From an uncultured Ulvibacter sp. (lineage in GTDB: Bacteria > Bacteroidota > Bacteroidia > Flavobacteriales > Flavobacteriaceae): a stretch of DNA of 64,000 nt. The notes below the pieces were generated by a model. It worked only from the letters and a program-made list of their open reading frames with translations, did not search any database and was not told where the DNA came from. Made by a program: the position numbers and the translations under genes. The stretch spans positions 62,001 through 126,000 of the forward strand of contig CALIAF010000036.1 of assembly GCA_938041335.1 (NCBI GenBank), in the 5' to 3' direction. Shown one piece after another: positions 7,564 through 17,348 of the stretch (position 1 is the stretch's first letter; each line of letters opens with the position of its first letter).

Positions 7564-8145
7564 TCATTCGCGCAACCAAACATCTGGATCTAAATGAAAC
7601 ATTTTACGATTTCCCTGAATCACATCTGGTTCTCTTAACCACCAATACGGAAATGGAGATGTTATTGCATAATGCAAATGCGGAGGTTTACCCACTGCAT
7701 TACCCGTATCTCCCACAGTGCCTAGCTTGGTGCCTGGCGACAAAGGTTTGAATGCAAAGGCATCTATTTGATCCAAATGCGCATAGTAATGAAAACGCCA
7801 TTTAGGGCCCAAGACCATTACGCTCTTGCCACCCTTGCCACCTTCGTGCGTATACACTACAATACCATACGTAGATGAAATTACATTCGTGCCTTTTGCT
7901 TTAAAAATATCGATTCCTTTATGAGTGATTGAGCTTCCCCATGGGTAAGCCCAGAATGAATTATCATCCCAATCGCTAGTAGTAGCACCAGCTACAGGAA
8001 TGATCATTTTTTGCGGCAATAAAAACCCAATGACAATTATAACTAGAGGTATTAAAGTGAATTTGCGAGTTTTTCGGTTTTTAAACAACACCCCTATAGT
8101 GATAAATAAGGACGCTAAAAATCGCTTGGTCGTATTCGTGATCAT
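7564..8145 (-). CDS. M23 (LytM-type) peptidase, membrane-anchored
   Basis: 193 residues: a basic N-terminus, one membrane segment (FTLIPLVIIVIGFLLP) and then an M23 domain. The zinc ligands are in HKGID (first His and Asp) and HLHYAI near the C-terminus, with HYYAHLDQI supplying the catalytic His. Such enzymes cut peptide cross-bridges in peptidoglycan; all ligands look intact, so activity is plausible. The domain faces the periplasm. The start ATG lies only about 6 nt after a -7 box (8151-8158), so the mRNA would be almost leaderless. Confidence 0.87.
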   Translation of the reverse strand: MITNTTKRFLASLFITIGVLFKNRKTRKFTLIPLVIIVIGFLLPQKMIIPVAGATTSDWDDNSFWAYPWGSSITHKGIDIFKAKGTNVISSTYGIVVYTHEGGKGGKSVMVLGPKWRFHYYAHLDQIDAFAFKPLSPGTKLGTVGDTGNAVGKPPHLHYAITSPFPYWWLREPDVIQGNRKMFHLDPDVWLRE

Positions 8146-8150
8146 ATGTT

Positions 8151-8158
8151 CAAATATA
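8151..8158 (-). promoter_or_regulatory. -7 box TATATTTG of the M23 gene
   Basis: A perfect TAnnTTTG on the minus strand, ending 6 nt before the ATG at 8145. No -33 TTG at normal distance is seen. Confidence 0.45.
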
Positions 8159-8303
8159 CAAACTATTCATTTTCTACACATGCAGTGTGATTTCTTCTTG
8201 ATGAAATGTAAATACTAGTTTATTAAGGAAATATGAGGTGCTGCATTACATACTGGTCAAGTAAAAGATGTATCTTTTCATTTGACAAAAAATATCAAGA
8301 ACT

Positions 8304-8996
8304 ATGAAAAAAACAGCACTCATTTTCTTTTTTATTAGCAGTTTAAGCTATGCACAATCTCTTCAGGAAAAAGTTGAAAATCAAGTTTGCAAATGCTTTA
8401 ATGACAATGATTTATCCTTAGAGGATGCGTTCAAGTCAGATGTGTTACCGCAATGTTTTGCAAAGGCTATAGGTAAACTAGAAGATGATTTTATCGCTGA
8501 ATACACACAACATATAGACACTACAAGTACGAAAACAGATTATCAAAAAGGCCAGGAGTATGGCAAAAAATTATTTACAGACATGCAACACGGTCTAATT
8601 AAGACCTGTGATTCTTATTATCAATTAATGTCTTTGCTAAAAAAGGAAATGTATGTAAACTTTGGCAAAGGTGCTTCATTAAAGAAAAGAGATTCTATTA
8701 CTAGATTAATGAATGAAAACCCAACTCAAACCAAATTACTTATAATGAGAGGAATGTATAATCTAGGGATAAATGATTTAGAGAAAGCCCAAGAGGATAT
8801 CGAAAATTTTATTGATACTAGTGATGATAACAACAATGCCTATTTCTTACTAGGCTTTATTTATGACATTAAAGAAGATTCTAAAAATGCACTTATCTAC
8901 TACAACAAAATAGAAGAATCTGGTACGAACATTGGCGCATTTAATGATATCGCTTTAATATTTAAAGCTATTTTAAAAAGAAAACTCACAGAATAG
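8304..8996 (+). CDS. Secreted TPR-like hypothetical protein
   Basis: 230 residues with a signal peptide (LIFFFISSLSYAQS). The mature part has an N-terminal Cys-containing helical region (VENQVCKCFND) and C-terminal TPR-like helices (MRGMYNLGINDLEKAQEDIE, AYFLLGFIYDIKEDSKNALI). I do not recognise a named family. TPR units suggest protein-protein contacts in the periplasm. It is a single gene, divergent from the M23 peptidase. Confidence 0.7.
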   Translation: MKKTALIFFFISSLSYAQSLQEKVENQVCKCFNDNDLSLEDAFKSDVLPQCFAKAIGKLEDDFIAEYTQHIDTTSTKTDYQKGQEYGKKLFTDMQHGLIKTCDSYYQLMSLLKKEMYVNFGKGASLKKRDSITRLMNENPTQTKLLIMRGMYNLGINDLEKAQEDIENFIDTSDDNNNAYFLLGFIYDIKEDSKNALIYYNKIEESGTNIGAFNDIALIFKAILKRKLTE

Positions 8997-9090
8997 ACAC
9001 TAGGTAAAAAGACCATTAGAAGCTTCTATAATCAATATTAAAATGAACTATAATTAATAAGGAAGTACTCACAAATGCTCATTGATACTG

Positions 9091-11043
9091 CTACAAAAAG
9101 AAATCCCAAACCAATCCAAAACGGATAATCGCATCGCGATAAGGATATCCAGGAGCGGCAAAATGCGTGTTGATGGTATTGAACAAAGAGTTTACGTGCT
9201 CATACTTAACAAAAATACGTGTCTGGCGTACTTTTGCATTAAAAAATAGATCTATCATAGGAAAACCTCCTATTTCTTGAAAGTCTTGCACATAAAACTC
9301 TCCCAACACAGGACTATAAGCATCCATATTATATTTAGGAAAATACTTAAATGTGACTCCTGTTTGTAAAAACAAGGCTTTCTTAAACCACTGATCTTCG
9401 TAGTACAAAGTGTTGCGTGTAATAAATGAGGGTACTTTAAATACCTCTGCACCACTTGTAACGTTTTGATATAAAATGGTGTTTGCCAATCTAAAATTTC
9501 GGTACTTAAATTCCTTTTCTAGTTTAACTTTTAAATAATCTACCCTATCAACAGATTGAAAAGGTTCTGGCTGCCCTTCAAAACCAGGCACAAAACCAGA
9601 TGTACCAAAGTAGGTATAATTATCAATGCCAGTATACGAGACATTCACATTTCCGAAGGTAGGAGAAGCAATCCCAAAATTGAGCTCCTGTGTCTTCACA
9701 TTTTCAAAATCGTTTTGCCAATTATAATCCACATAATCACTCTGGTATAAAAGTGTATTAAAATTAGGTGCGGCACTGTGTATCTTTATTCCGGCTACCG
9801 CTTTGATATCATCTAAAAAAGTGAAGCTGGCCTTCCCTTTAATATAAGCCCCATCATATGGTCCGCTAATATTTACGGCTCCTTTACCTTGCAAATCAAA
9901 GCCTTTATACGTTTTTTGATAACTAGCACCCGCAGCAAGTATACCTCCCTTAATACGGTTTTCAATCCTGCCCTCATCAAGAATGAGCACAGAATTATAG
10001 CCATAATTAAAATCTGTATAATCAATAAATGCACTTAAACGCCCTATGATATTATTATCAAAACGAACATACCCCTTAGCATTTAGATCTTGAAGGCGCA
10101 CCAAATCTCTAAGATTTGCGCTTTCATAGGCGTCGCCAAAATCTAAAAACGCTGCATCTTGTTGATATCTATACTGTTTCTCCTCATAGGTTATCGCAGT
10201 ACCCACAGCAAGTAAAGTATGACTTAGGCTGTCCTGTTGCTTTAATACATGGTATTCTTGATCTACATAATAGCGTATGCCTTTTAAAAAGTTCTCGGCA
10301 TCTTCAAAATTAACTTCAAGTCTACCTCTATCGTTAAAATTGCTGTCGTCATTTATAAATAGCGGCAAAGCTTCATCTGTAAGACCACCATTTTGTCTAT
10401 TTAGAATATCCTGTGCCGCAAGGTGTGCTCTTAAAAAGTAGCGTTTATTCTCTGTGTGATAACTCGTAGTGAACCTAAAATTACCCGTACTAGCAAGTCT
10501 GTTTTGCAGATTACCAAGTGATCGCACGCCCTTGTACGCTAAAGAGAAATTGAACTGACGAGAAGTGTTTACGGCAAACAACCCATCTAATTGCTGCCCT
10601 TGCTGGAAGGCCGTTTTAAAATAAAACTCTGTGAGTGGTGTAGGCACATCATAGTACAGCATATCTTCTATTTCCATATAATTCACGTGCTGTGCTCTCG
10701 CCCCAAATAATGGCTTGAGATTTTCATCTTCAAAAGTTTTGGCAAGTTGATTATAAGGGGTTCCCACATTTGCAAAAGGCAATAACTCAAAAGTATCTTC
10801 TCTTAAGTAATTGTATTTGTATTCTTTTTCTATGCTAAGTGTGGTATCTACAATCGTGGTATCTCTTGCAGCATCAATAATTTTATACCATTCAATTGGC
10901 GCTTTTTCTTGTTTGTCTACGCCGTTTTGGTAATTAGGATTACTCGCTGTGTTTGTTCTCTGCCCGTTCTGATTATTTCCAATTTGCCCAAAAGAAAGCA
11001 CGGGCACTAGAAAAATAGATAAAAAGAATAAGCAGTTTTTCAT
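9091..11043 (-). CDS. Putative outer-membrane porin (Porin_10-like beta barrel)
   Basis: 650 residues. Signal peptide (MKNCLFFLSIFLVPVLSFGQ), a short Gln/Asn-rich stretch, then about 550 residues of alternating amphipathic strands rich in Tyr and Phe ending in RFGLVWDFFL, an aromatic C-terminus typical of BAM-inserted barrels. It matches the flavobacterial putative-porin family in length and pattern. It should sit in the outer membrane; its substrate is unknown. A TTG seven codons upstream overlaps the -7 box at 11062-11069, so ATG 11043 was taken. It is a single gene, divergent from rnhB. Confidence 0.8.
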   Translation of the reverse strand: MKNCLFFLSIFLVPVLSFGQIGNNQNGQRTNTASNPNYQNGVDKQEKAPIEWYKIIDAARDTTIVDTTLSIEKEYKYNYLREDTFELLPFANVGTPYNQLAKTFEDENLKPLFGARAQHVNYMEIEDMLYYDVPTPLTEFYFKTAFQQGQQLDGLFAVNTSRQFNFSLAYKGVRSLGNLQNRLASTGNFRFTTSYHTENKRYFLRAHLAAQDILNRQNGGLTDEALPLFINDDSNFNDRGRLEVNFEDAENFLKGIRYYVDQEYHVLKQQDSLSHTLLAVGTAITYEEKQYRYQQDAAFLDFGDAYESANLRDLVRLQDLNAKGYVRFDNNIIGRLSAFIDYTDFNYGYNSVLILDEGRIENRIKGGILAAGASYQKTYKGFDLQGKGAVNISGPYDGAYIKGKASFTFLDDIKAVAGIKIHSAAPNFNTLLYQSDYVDYNWQNDFENVKTQELNFGIASPTFGNVNVSYTGIDNYTYFGTSGFVPGFEGQPEPFQSVDRVDYLKVKLEKEFKYRNFRLANTILYQNVTSGAEVFKVPSFITRNTLYYEDQWFKKALFLQTGVTFKYFPKYNMDAYSPVLGEFYVQDFQEIGGFPMIDLFFNAKVRQTRIFVKYEHVNSLFNTINTHFAAPGYPYRDAIIRFGLVWDFFL

Positions 11044-11061
11044 AGACGTTAAAAGATATCG

Positions 11062-11069
11062 CAAATATA
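11062..11069 (-). promoter_or_regulatory. -7 box TATATTTG of the porin gene
   Basis: A perfect TAnnTTTG on the minus strand, placing the transcript start about 12-15 nt before ATG 11043. It decides the start codon of the porin gene. Confidence 0.55.
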
Positions 11070-11134
11070 ATTGTTTAGATAGTATTACAGAAAGAACGAT
11101 GGTTTAATAGGAATGTTATTTGTACTTTGCCTTA

Positions 11135-11734
11135 GTGTTACAATTAAAAATACATCGCACACTAATAGAATGTGGTACAGACGAGGCGGGCCGAGGTTGT
11201 CTTTCTGGTCCTGTTACTGCCGCAGCTGTTATTTTGCCAGATGATTTTACGCATCCATGGCTCACAGATTCTAAACAATTGAGCCATAAAAAGCGGATGG
11301 AACTAAAGCCCATTATCGAGGCAGAAGCCATTAGTTACGGCGTGAGTCACGTGATGATGGATGAGATTGATCAGATCAATATTTTAAATGCATCCATTCT
11401 TGGCATGCACAGATCCATTGGTCAGCTTACTCCAACTCCGCAATTTATTGCCATAGATGGCAATCGTTTTAAACCCTATTCTAAAATCCCTTATGAGTGT
11501 GTAATTAAAGGGGACGGAAAATTTCTGCACATTGCCGCTGCTTCTATTTTAGCAAAAACGTACCGCGATTTGTACATGCAAGAACTGCATGAAGAGTTTC
11601 CGATGTATAATTGGAAAAAGAATAAAGGGTATCCTACCCTTGAACATCGTGCCGCCATAAGAAAATATGGCCCATCACCTTATCACCGCAAGAGTTTTAG
11701 ATTGCTCCCTAATCAAACAAAACTGGACTTATAA
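11135..11734 (+). CDS. rnhB: Ribonuclease HII
   Basis: About 199 residues. It cleaves the RNA strand of RNA-DNA hybrids and single ribonucleotides in DNA. The active-site motif CGTDEAGRG (Asp-Glu) is near the N-terminus, followed by [17 protein letters not shown] (third acid), and the [14 protein letters not shown] block with the fourth Asp. All DEDD acids are present. No ATG is in frame; GTG 11135 gives the short N-terminus usual for the family, while TTG 11120 would add five residues. The next gene starts 73 bp on with its own -7 box. Confidence 0.95.
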   Translation: MLQLKIHRTLIECGTDEAGRGCLSGPVTAAAVILPDDFTHPWLTDSKQLSHKKRMELKPIIEAEAISYGVSHVMMDEIDQINILNASILGMHRSIGQLTPTPQFIAIDGNRFKPYSKIPYECVIKGDGKFLHIAAASILAKTYRDLYMQELHEEFPMYNWKKNKGYPTLEHRAAIRKYGPSPYHRKSFRLLPNQTKLDL

Positions 11735-11794
11735 GCTGTTGAAAACCGGCGGATAAACTTCAAGAATATCATACAAGTCTCTGCTTTCAGTTCG

Positions 11795-11802
11795 TTATTT
11801 TT
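11795..11802 (+). promoter_or_regulatory. -7 box TATTTTTG immediately before a start codon
   Basis: A perfect TAnnTTTG whose last base is 5 nt before the ATG at 11808. The predicted transcript would begin at or within a few bases of the ATG, that is leaderless or nearly so. Confidence 0.45.
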
Positions 11803-11807
11803 GTACT

Positions 11808-14216
11808 ATGAAGCCTTACTTAATTTTTGTTTACCTATGTATCATTGCTAGTATTATTAGCTGTACAAAGGACACTAACGGCAAGGAATCGCCTTATAAT
11901 TATTTAGGCGATGATACGACTACGCTTTTTAAAATATCCCACCCTGATCATTTACAAACAGACCTAAAAGCAAATGATCTTTTAGAGTATGCAAACGAGC
12001 CTATCTTAGATTTTATAAGTACTTCTGAAATTTTAAGCCAATGGAAATCGCAAACACCATTTTATTTTAGCACTAAAGGCAATAAAGAGACTGCCAGTAT
12101 TGTATTTACAAATGCTCTAGATACGCTCTCCTTATCTATAGATTCAATACCAAATGCGGTAGTAGAAAACATTTCGATGAACGAAAGTCTTCTTAAAAAA
12201 GTAGTACTAAACAAAGATTCACTGTTCACTGCAAGTAAAGATAGTGTTCAAATTTTTTCAACAGATAGGCTCACATTGCTTGCTATTCTGGAGCAGCAAG
12301 AAGATACTTTATCCCGTGATTTAAAAAAATTATTCTTGTTACCGCAAGAGGGAGATGTAATAAAAACGGGGATGACTGGTTTATATCCCGAGCATGTTTC
12401 CGAAGTAAAAAACTTACGTACTTCTCAAACTATACAAATACTACCAGATGGCATACAGATTTCGGGCATTGTAAAAAGTAAGGATAGTAGTCTTATAGAT
12501 GTGTTTAAAGGGCAAATACCTCAAATAAGTAAAGCTGCTGGCATATTGCCAAGTGATTTCACTAAAGCATCTGGGTTCACATTTTCTGATGTTGACCTAT
12601 TAATTAGCACGCTTAAAACCCAGAAACAAGACACTACAATCACTACAATACACCCAGTTCTAGAAACACTTACCGAAATTATTGAAGTTCAATTAAAAGA
12701 CGAAAGCGCCCTCATTATGTCAAGTATTGATATGGCACAAACACTAGCTTCTATTGAGCTTGACATTATTGAAGTAGAAACGTATAGAGACATTACCATA
12801 TTTGAAGATAATCTCTATTATGCCATTGCATCCTATTTTGACCCTTTGGTTTCTTCTAAAAAATATCCATATCTCGTGATGTTAGATTCTTACGTGATAT
12901 GTGCGAGTTCTTTAGCTGGAGCAAAAAGTATGATCAGTGCATTTCAGAATAAAAACGTTCTAGAAGAGACCAACTATTACAAGTCAATGAACACACAAAT
13001 GCTATCTTCATCGTCTATGTTTGCTCTTGGCCAAGGGACAGAAGTATCAAAAATAACGAACGGAGTTTTGGGTATAGATGCTCCTACTAAGACAAATAGT
13101 AAATATCCATTAGCTGTATTACAATATAGTTATGACGTGACTTTTGCACATCTTAATTTTATTACCAAAGAAATCTCAAAGTCTGAGCAAGTTTCTGGTA
13201 CCGTGAGTCAGAAATTTTCTACTGCAATCGAGCAGCCTATTTTAGGAACTCCACAGTTTTTTACAAACCACCGAACTCGCGGCAAAGATGTTGTCTTACA
13301 AGATATTACAAGTACAATGCATCTATTTTCAATAAATGCTAAAAAGTTATGGAGTAAAAAACTAGATGGACCTATTTTAGGTGAAATCAATGAAGTAGAC
13401 CTGCTCAAAAATGGCAAGAAGCAACTGGCTTTTGCTACAAAAAACACGATGTACATCTTAGATAGAAATGGTAAAGATGTGGCGCCATTCCCGTTAAAAT
13501 TTAAGGATGACATCACCCAACCGCTTGCCGTTTTTGATTATGATGATAACAGGAAATATCGTTTTGCTATCACACAAGATAATGCCCTTTTAATGTATGA
13601 CAGTAAAGGGAAGATCGTAAAAGGTTTTGCGTTTAAAAAGACAGTGACACCATTGGTATTTAAACCGCAACACATAAGATTAGCGAATAAAGATTTTATC
13701 GTACTCGCTGAAAAGAACGGAAAGGCAACCTTTCTCTCTAGGACAGGTAAAGAACGAATTAAAGTAAACAAGAAGATTAATTTTGGTACTATTCCTGTGC
13801 AAAAAGAAGGGTCTAAATTTGTTATTATTTCTGCAGATAAAGAAAAACACTTGATCACGGCTTCTGGCAAATTGACATCTCAAAACCTCAATGTCTCTGA
13901 AAACTACTACTATAAAACACGAGGCACTACTAAGGTGACGCTAGATGACAATTTATTGCGTATTAATAATGTGCTTGTAGAACTTCCTTTTGGGATGTAT
14001 GGTGAACCTCAACTTATTTATCACAATAAAAACACCTACATCGCGGTAACAGATATGCAAGAACATAAAGTCTATGTGTATGATAAAAACAGAAAGCTGA
14101 TAGATGGTTTTCCAGTATTTGGCACGACACAAGCCAAACTTGCTTCTATCGGAAAAAAACTACTTTTAGTAACTACGGGTAGCGATAAAGAAGTGCTTTG
14201 TTATCAAATGAATTAG
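11808..14216 (+). CDS. Large lipoprotein with C-terminal beta-propeller
   Basis: 802 residues. A lipobox (ASIISC, Cys19) makes it an envelope lipoprotein. Residues ~20-460 form a mixed alpha/beta region repeating lipoprotein-like DUF3352 features (ALGQGTEVSKI, SYVICASSLAGAKSMI). Residues ~470-800 look like a PQQ-type propeller: DILRNGKKQLAFATKN-like and FVLDRNGK-like blades (TMYILDRNGKDV, ALLMYDSKGKIV, ATFLSRTGKERI, KVYVYDKNRKLI). No catalytic residues stand out, so a scaffold or binding function is likely. It is followed after 5 bp by the convergent lipB. Confidence 0.65.
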   Translation: MKPYLIFVYLCIIASIISCTKDTNGKESPYNYLGDDTTTLFKISHPDHLQTDLKANDLLEYANEPILDFISTSEILSQWKSQTPFYFSTKGNKETASIVFTNALDTLSLSIDSIPNAVVENISMNESLLKKVVLNKDSLFTASKDSVQIFSTDRLTLLAILEQQEDTLSRDLKKLFLLPQEGDVIKTGMTGLYPEHVSEVKNLRTSQTIQILPDGIQISGIVKSKDSSLIDVFKGQIPQISKAAGILPSDFTKASGFTFSDVDLLISTLKTQKQDTTITTIHPVLETLTEIIEVQLKDESALIMSSIDMAQTLASIELDIIEVETYRDITIFEDNLYYAIASYFDPLVSSKKYPYLVMLDSYVICASSLAGAKSMISAFQNKNVLEETNYYKSMNTQMLSSSSMFALGQGTEVSKITNGVLGIDAPTKTNSKYPLAVLQYSYDVTFAHLNFITKEISKSEQVSGTVSQKFSTAIEQPILGTPQFFTNHRTRGKDVVLQDITSTMHLFSINAKKLWSKKLDGPILGEINEVDLLKNGKKQLAFATKNTMYILDRNGKDVAPFPLKFKDDITQPLAVFDYDDNRKYRFAITQDNALLMYDSKGKIVKGFAFKKTVTPLVFKPQHIRLANKDFIVLAEKNGKATFLSRTGKERIKVNKKINFGTIPVQKEGSKFVIISADKEKHLITASGKLTSQNLNVSENYYYKTRGTTKVTLDDNLLRINNVLVELPFGMYGEPQLIYHNKNTYIAVTDMQEHKVYVYDKNRKLIDGFPVFGTTQAKLASIGKKLLLVTTGSDKEVLCYQMN

Positions 14217-14221
14217 GAGAA

Positions 14222-14926
14222 TTATTTCTTCACCATTTCCGCAGAAAAAAGAACTGTAAAATGTTTCAGTAACTTCTCTTTTACCTCATCCATATCAACT
14301 TCTGTTTTCCCGAGCTCTACATGCAAAGAAGTCACGGCTTTCCCTTTAATCCCGCAAGGGATCATATGATCAAAATAACCAAGGTTGGCATTTACATTTA
14401 AGGCAAAACCATGCATAGTCACCCATCTGCTCGCACGCACACCAAGGGCGCATATTTTGCGCGCAAAAGGAGTTCCTACATCCAACCAGACACCAGTTTC
14501 GCCCTCGCTTCGTACTGCTTTTAAACCATACTCTGCCAGTGTTAAGATCACCATTTCTTCAAGAAATCGAAGGTATTTATGGATGTCTGTAAAAAAATTC
14601 TCAAGATCTAAAATAGGATATCCCACTATCTGCCCTGGACCGTGATACGTAATATCGCCGCCTCGATTAATTTTATAATACGTTGCGTTAATGGCTGCTA
14701 GTTTTTCTTCGGAAATGAGCAAGTTTGATATATCGCCACTTTTACCTAAGGTGTACACATGTGGATGCTCTACAAACAAAAAGTGATTCTCGGTTTCAAG
14801 GCCTGCATCTTCTCTTCTATTCTTGATTTTCGTATCTAAAACTTCTTTAAAAAGTGCTTCTTGATACTCCCAAGTTTCCTTGTAATCTTTATATCCTAAA
14901 TCTTGTAATTGTACTATTTTGTTCAA
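14222..14926 (-). CDS. lipB: Lipoyl(octanoyl) transferase
   Basis: 234 residues. It transfers octanoyl from acyl carrier protein to lipoyl domains in the cytosol, which the E2 protein at 56101-57414 needs. Family motifs visible: PHVYTLGKSGD, NRGGDITYHGPGQ, GETGVWLD, KICALGVRASRWVTMHG and the catalytic PCGIKGKAVTSL (Cys and Lys). Upstream in-frame codons back to 14977 code for a hydrophobic stretch and begin at a TTG that coincides with the -33 element. The -7 box at 14945-14952 lies inside that stretch, so TTG 14926 (LNKIVQLQDLG) is the real start, as usual for the family. Confidence 0.93.
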   Translation of the reverse strand: MNKIVQLQDLGYKDYKETWEYQEALFKEVLDTKIKNRREDAGLETENHFLFVEHPHVYTLGKSGDISNLLISEEKLAAINATYYKINRGGDITYHGPGQIVGYPILDLENFFTDIHKYLRFLEEMVILTLAEYGLKAVRSEGETGVWLDVGTPFARKICALGVRASRWVTMHGFALNVNANLGYFDHMIPCGIKGKAVTSLHVELGKTEVDMDEVKEKLLKHFTVLFSAEMVKK

Positions 14927-14944
14927 TTGTGAGAATTTTATTAG

Positions 14945-14977
14945 GCAAAAATAAAGCAATAAGAGTATATTAAACAA
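14945..14977 (-). promoter_or_regulatory. lipB promoter (TTG-N22-TATTTTTG)
   Basis: On the minus strand TTG at 14977-14975 and TATTTTTG at 14952-14945 are 22 bp apart, within the range accepted for Bacteroidota. The transcript would begin about 12-15 nt before TTG 14926. Confidence 0.6.
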
Positions 14978-15017
14978 TCTTAACTGCTAAATTGAGTTAA
15001 CAAAAAAAAGACCCCTT

Positions 15018-17261
15018 ATGAAAAATCTATCTATTCTGATTTTCGTGCTAGTCTCTAGTTCGCTTTTCTCTCAACAATACAGCAACACATGGACGCAAGT
15101 TTCACCAACCAGAACCGCAACTTTAGCAAAAGAACATCGCAACGCTATACCAGATGTATTTGAGGTCTATCAATTAGAAATAATAGCATTAAAAACGGCT
15201 TTACAGACCGCTCCATTGCGCAACTCAAATACTGTTTCATCCACTGTGATTGCCCTTCCAGTACTTGGGAGTCTTCAACAATTTACAATTATAGAAGCAC
15301 CGGTAATAGATTCATCTCTAAACAACCTGTTTCCAGAGATTCGTTCTTATGCGGCACAAGGAATTGATGATCCCGCAGCAATGGCTAGAATAAGTCTTTC
15401 TAAAAATGGGGTACATGCCATGGTGATGTCACCTAATCACAAGACGGTTTATATTGATCCTTATACAAAGGACAAAAACTTTTATATTTCTTATTCAAGA
15501 CAAGCGCTCCCTATAGATTCTAATGGATTTGAATGTGGTGTTGTAGCAGATGATTTTTCTGCCGCTAGAAGTTTAGAAGCTTTAGCGGATCAAACCAGAA
15601 ATGCAGACGATGGCCTGTTGCGCACCTTTAGATTAGCCATTGCTGCTACAGGTGAATACTCACAATTTCATATTAATAATCAAGGCGTTCCGGCTGGGGC
15701 ATCAGATACCGTTAAAAAAGAAGCTGTACTTGCAGCAATGAACACTTCGATGACAAGAGTAAATGGTATTTTTGAACGTGATTTAGGGATTACAATGGTG
15801 ATTGTTGCAGACAACACAGACATCATTTTTTTAGATGCAGCCACCGATGGTTTAACCAACAACAACCCAAATGCGCTTATCAATCAAAGTCAAACGGTAA
15901 TAGATACTGAGATTGGGTCAAACAATTATGACATTGGTCACACTTTTAGCACCCAAGGTGGCGGGCTCGCACAACTCAATTCGCCATGTGTAAATGGACA
16001 AAAAGCAAGAGGAATCACCGGAATCAATTCGCCCATTGGAGATCCATATAATGTAGACTATGTTTCTCATGAAATCGGGCATCAATTTGGTGGCAACCAT
16101 CCACAAAACAATAATTGTCAACGCTCTAATGTTTCCATTGAACCTGGAAGTGCCTCAACTATTATGGGCTACGCTGGAGTTTGCTCTCCTAACGTACAAA
16201 ATAATAGTGACGACTATTTTAATGGAGTTAGCATTGTAGAAATGTGGAATAACATTTCGGCAGGAAATTCTCAGTGTGCTACCACAAGCGCCACTGGAAA
16301 TAATGCTCCTACGGCTAATGCCGGTGCAAACAAGAACATTCCAAAATCAACCCCTTTTATTCTAGAAGGCGCTGCGACGGATCCAAACGGAAATAACACC
16401 TTGAGCTATTGCTGGGAGCAACGAGATGCACAACCTGGTATAATGCCACCGCAATCTACAAATAGTGTAGGACCCATGTTTAGATCTCTAGACCCTGCAA
16501 CTTCTACAGACAGATATATGCCCGCTTTGCCAACCGTACTCAATGGGCAAACTGGAACTACTTGGGAGCGTCTTGCTTCTGTGCAACGAACTATGAGATT
16601 TAGACTTACCGTAAGGGATAATGTAGCTGGTGGGGCAAATAGTGCAAGCGATGATGTTATTCATACTGTTTCGGGTAATGCTGGGCCCTTTTTGGTTAAT
16701 TCGCCATTAAATGGAATTACCTGGAGTGCTACAGAAGTAAATGCCGTTTCATGGGATGTAGCAAATACTGATGCTGCACCAATAAATGCGGCAAATGTTG
16801 ATATTATTTTATCTACTGATGGAGGTGCTACTTTTGATCAAATATTAGTATCAAATACCCCCAATGATGGTTTTCATTCTATCCCTACCCCTATTGGAAT
16901 AGAAACGACACAAGCGCGCATTATGGTAAGAGCTAGCGATAATATATTTTACAATATAAATGGAGGTAACTTTACCATCACACAAGCTTTAGGCCTAAGT
17001 AAAGAAGTCATTAACAATCTAGCCATTTATCCTAACCCTACAACTGGTGTATTCACTATACAATTTAGTACTTCGGAAATAGCAAACACCCAGATCAGTC
17101 TATATGATGTAAGTGGACGATTAGTTGCAACTCAAACCTTCGAGGTGAATAGCACAACTTTTAGCCAAACACTTCATTATAGCAACTTGGATTCAGGAAT
17201 GTATTTTGTGAAAATAAAAACAGGTGATATTGAAGTTTCAAAACAACTGATTAAAAGATAA
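15018..17261 (+). CDS. Secreted reprolysin-like zinc metalloprotease with T9SS sorting domain
   Basis: 747 residues. Signal peptide (LVSSSLFSQQ), a propeptide-like region to ~200, then a metzincin domain with the zinc site HEIGHQFGGNHPQ (His351, Glu352, His355, His361). A Met-turn candidate follows at STIMGYAGVC. Residues ~440-650 contain Ig/PKD-like folds (PTANAGANKNIP...), and the last ~75 residues (LAIYPNPTTGVFTIQF ... GMYFVKIKTGD ... KQLIKR) are a T9SS type A sorting domain that sends the protein to the cell surface or medium. All catalytic ligands are present. It is a single gene that ends at a strong bidirectional terminator. Confidence 0.92.
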   Translation: MKNLSILIFVLVSSSLFSQQYSNTWTQVSPTRTATLAKEHRNAIPDVFEVYQLEIIALKTALQTAPLRNSNTVSSTVIALPVLGSLQQFTIIEAPVIDSSLNNLFPEIRSYAAQGIDDPAAMARISLSKNGVHAMVMSPNHKTVYIDPYTKDKNFYISYSRQALPIDSNGFECGVVADDFSAARSLEALADQTRNADDGLLRTFRLAIAATGEYSQFHINNQGVPAGASDTVKKEAVLAAMNTSMTRVNGIFERDLGITMVIVADNTDIIFLDAATDGLTNNNPNALINQSQTVIDTEIGSNNYDIGHTFSTQGGGLAQLNSPCVNGQKARGITGINSPIGDPYNVDYVSHEIGHQFGGNHPQNNNCQRSNVSIEPGSASTIMGYAGVCSPNVQNNSDDYFNGVSIVEMWNNISAGNSQCATTSATGNNAPTANAGANKNIPKSTPFILEGAATDPNGNNTLSYCWEQRDAQPGIMPPQSTNSVGPMFRSLDPATSTDRYMPALPTVLNGQTGTTWERLASVQRTMRFRLTVRDNVAGGANSASDDVIHTVSGNAGPFLVNSPLNGITWSATEVNAVSWDVANTDAAPINAANVDIILSTDGGATFDQILVSNTPNDGFHSIPTPIGIETTQARIMVRASDNIFYNINGGNFTITQALGLSKEVINNLAIYPNPTTGVFTIQFSTSEIANTQISLYDVSGRLVATQTFEVNSTTFSQTLHYSNLDSGMYFVKIKTGDIEVSKQLIKR

Positions 17262-17282
17262 AAAGAAGCAGCCTTAAAACAG

Positions 17283-17314
17283 AAAGCGCTCCTCAATTGA
17301 GGAGCGCTTTTGTT
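17283..17314. terminator. Bidirectional terminator, 12-bp stem
   Basis: AAAGCGCTCCTC (17283-17294) pairs with GAGGAGCGCTTT (17299-17310) around loop AATT, followed by TTGTTA on the plus strand. It lies between the convergent metalloprotease and lipoprotein genes. Confidence 0.9.
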
Positions 17315-17348
17315 ATATACACCTACCAAATGGTATGAAATAATTAAT

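Noticed and set aside
14927..14977. Upstream start and N-terminal membrane segment for LipB
   Set aside because: The stretch contains the -7 box and starts at the TTG of the -33 element, so it is not translated; LipB is cytosolic.
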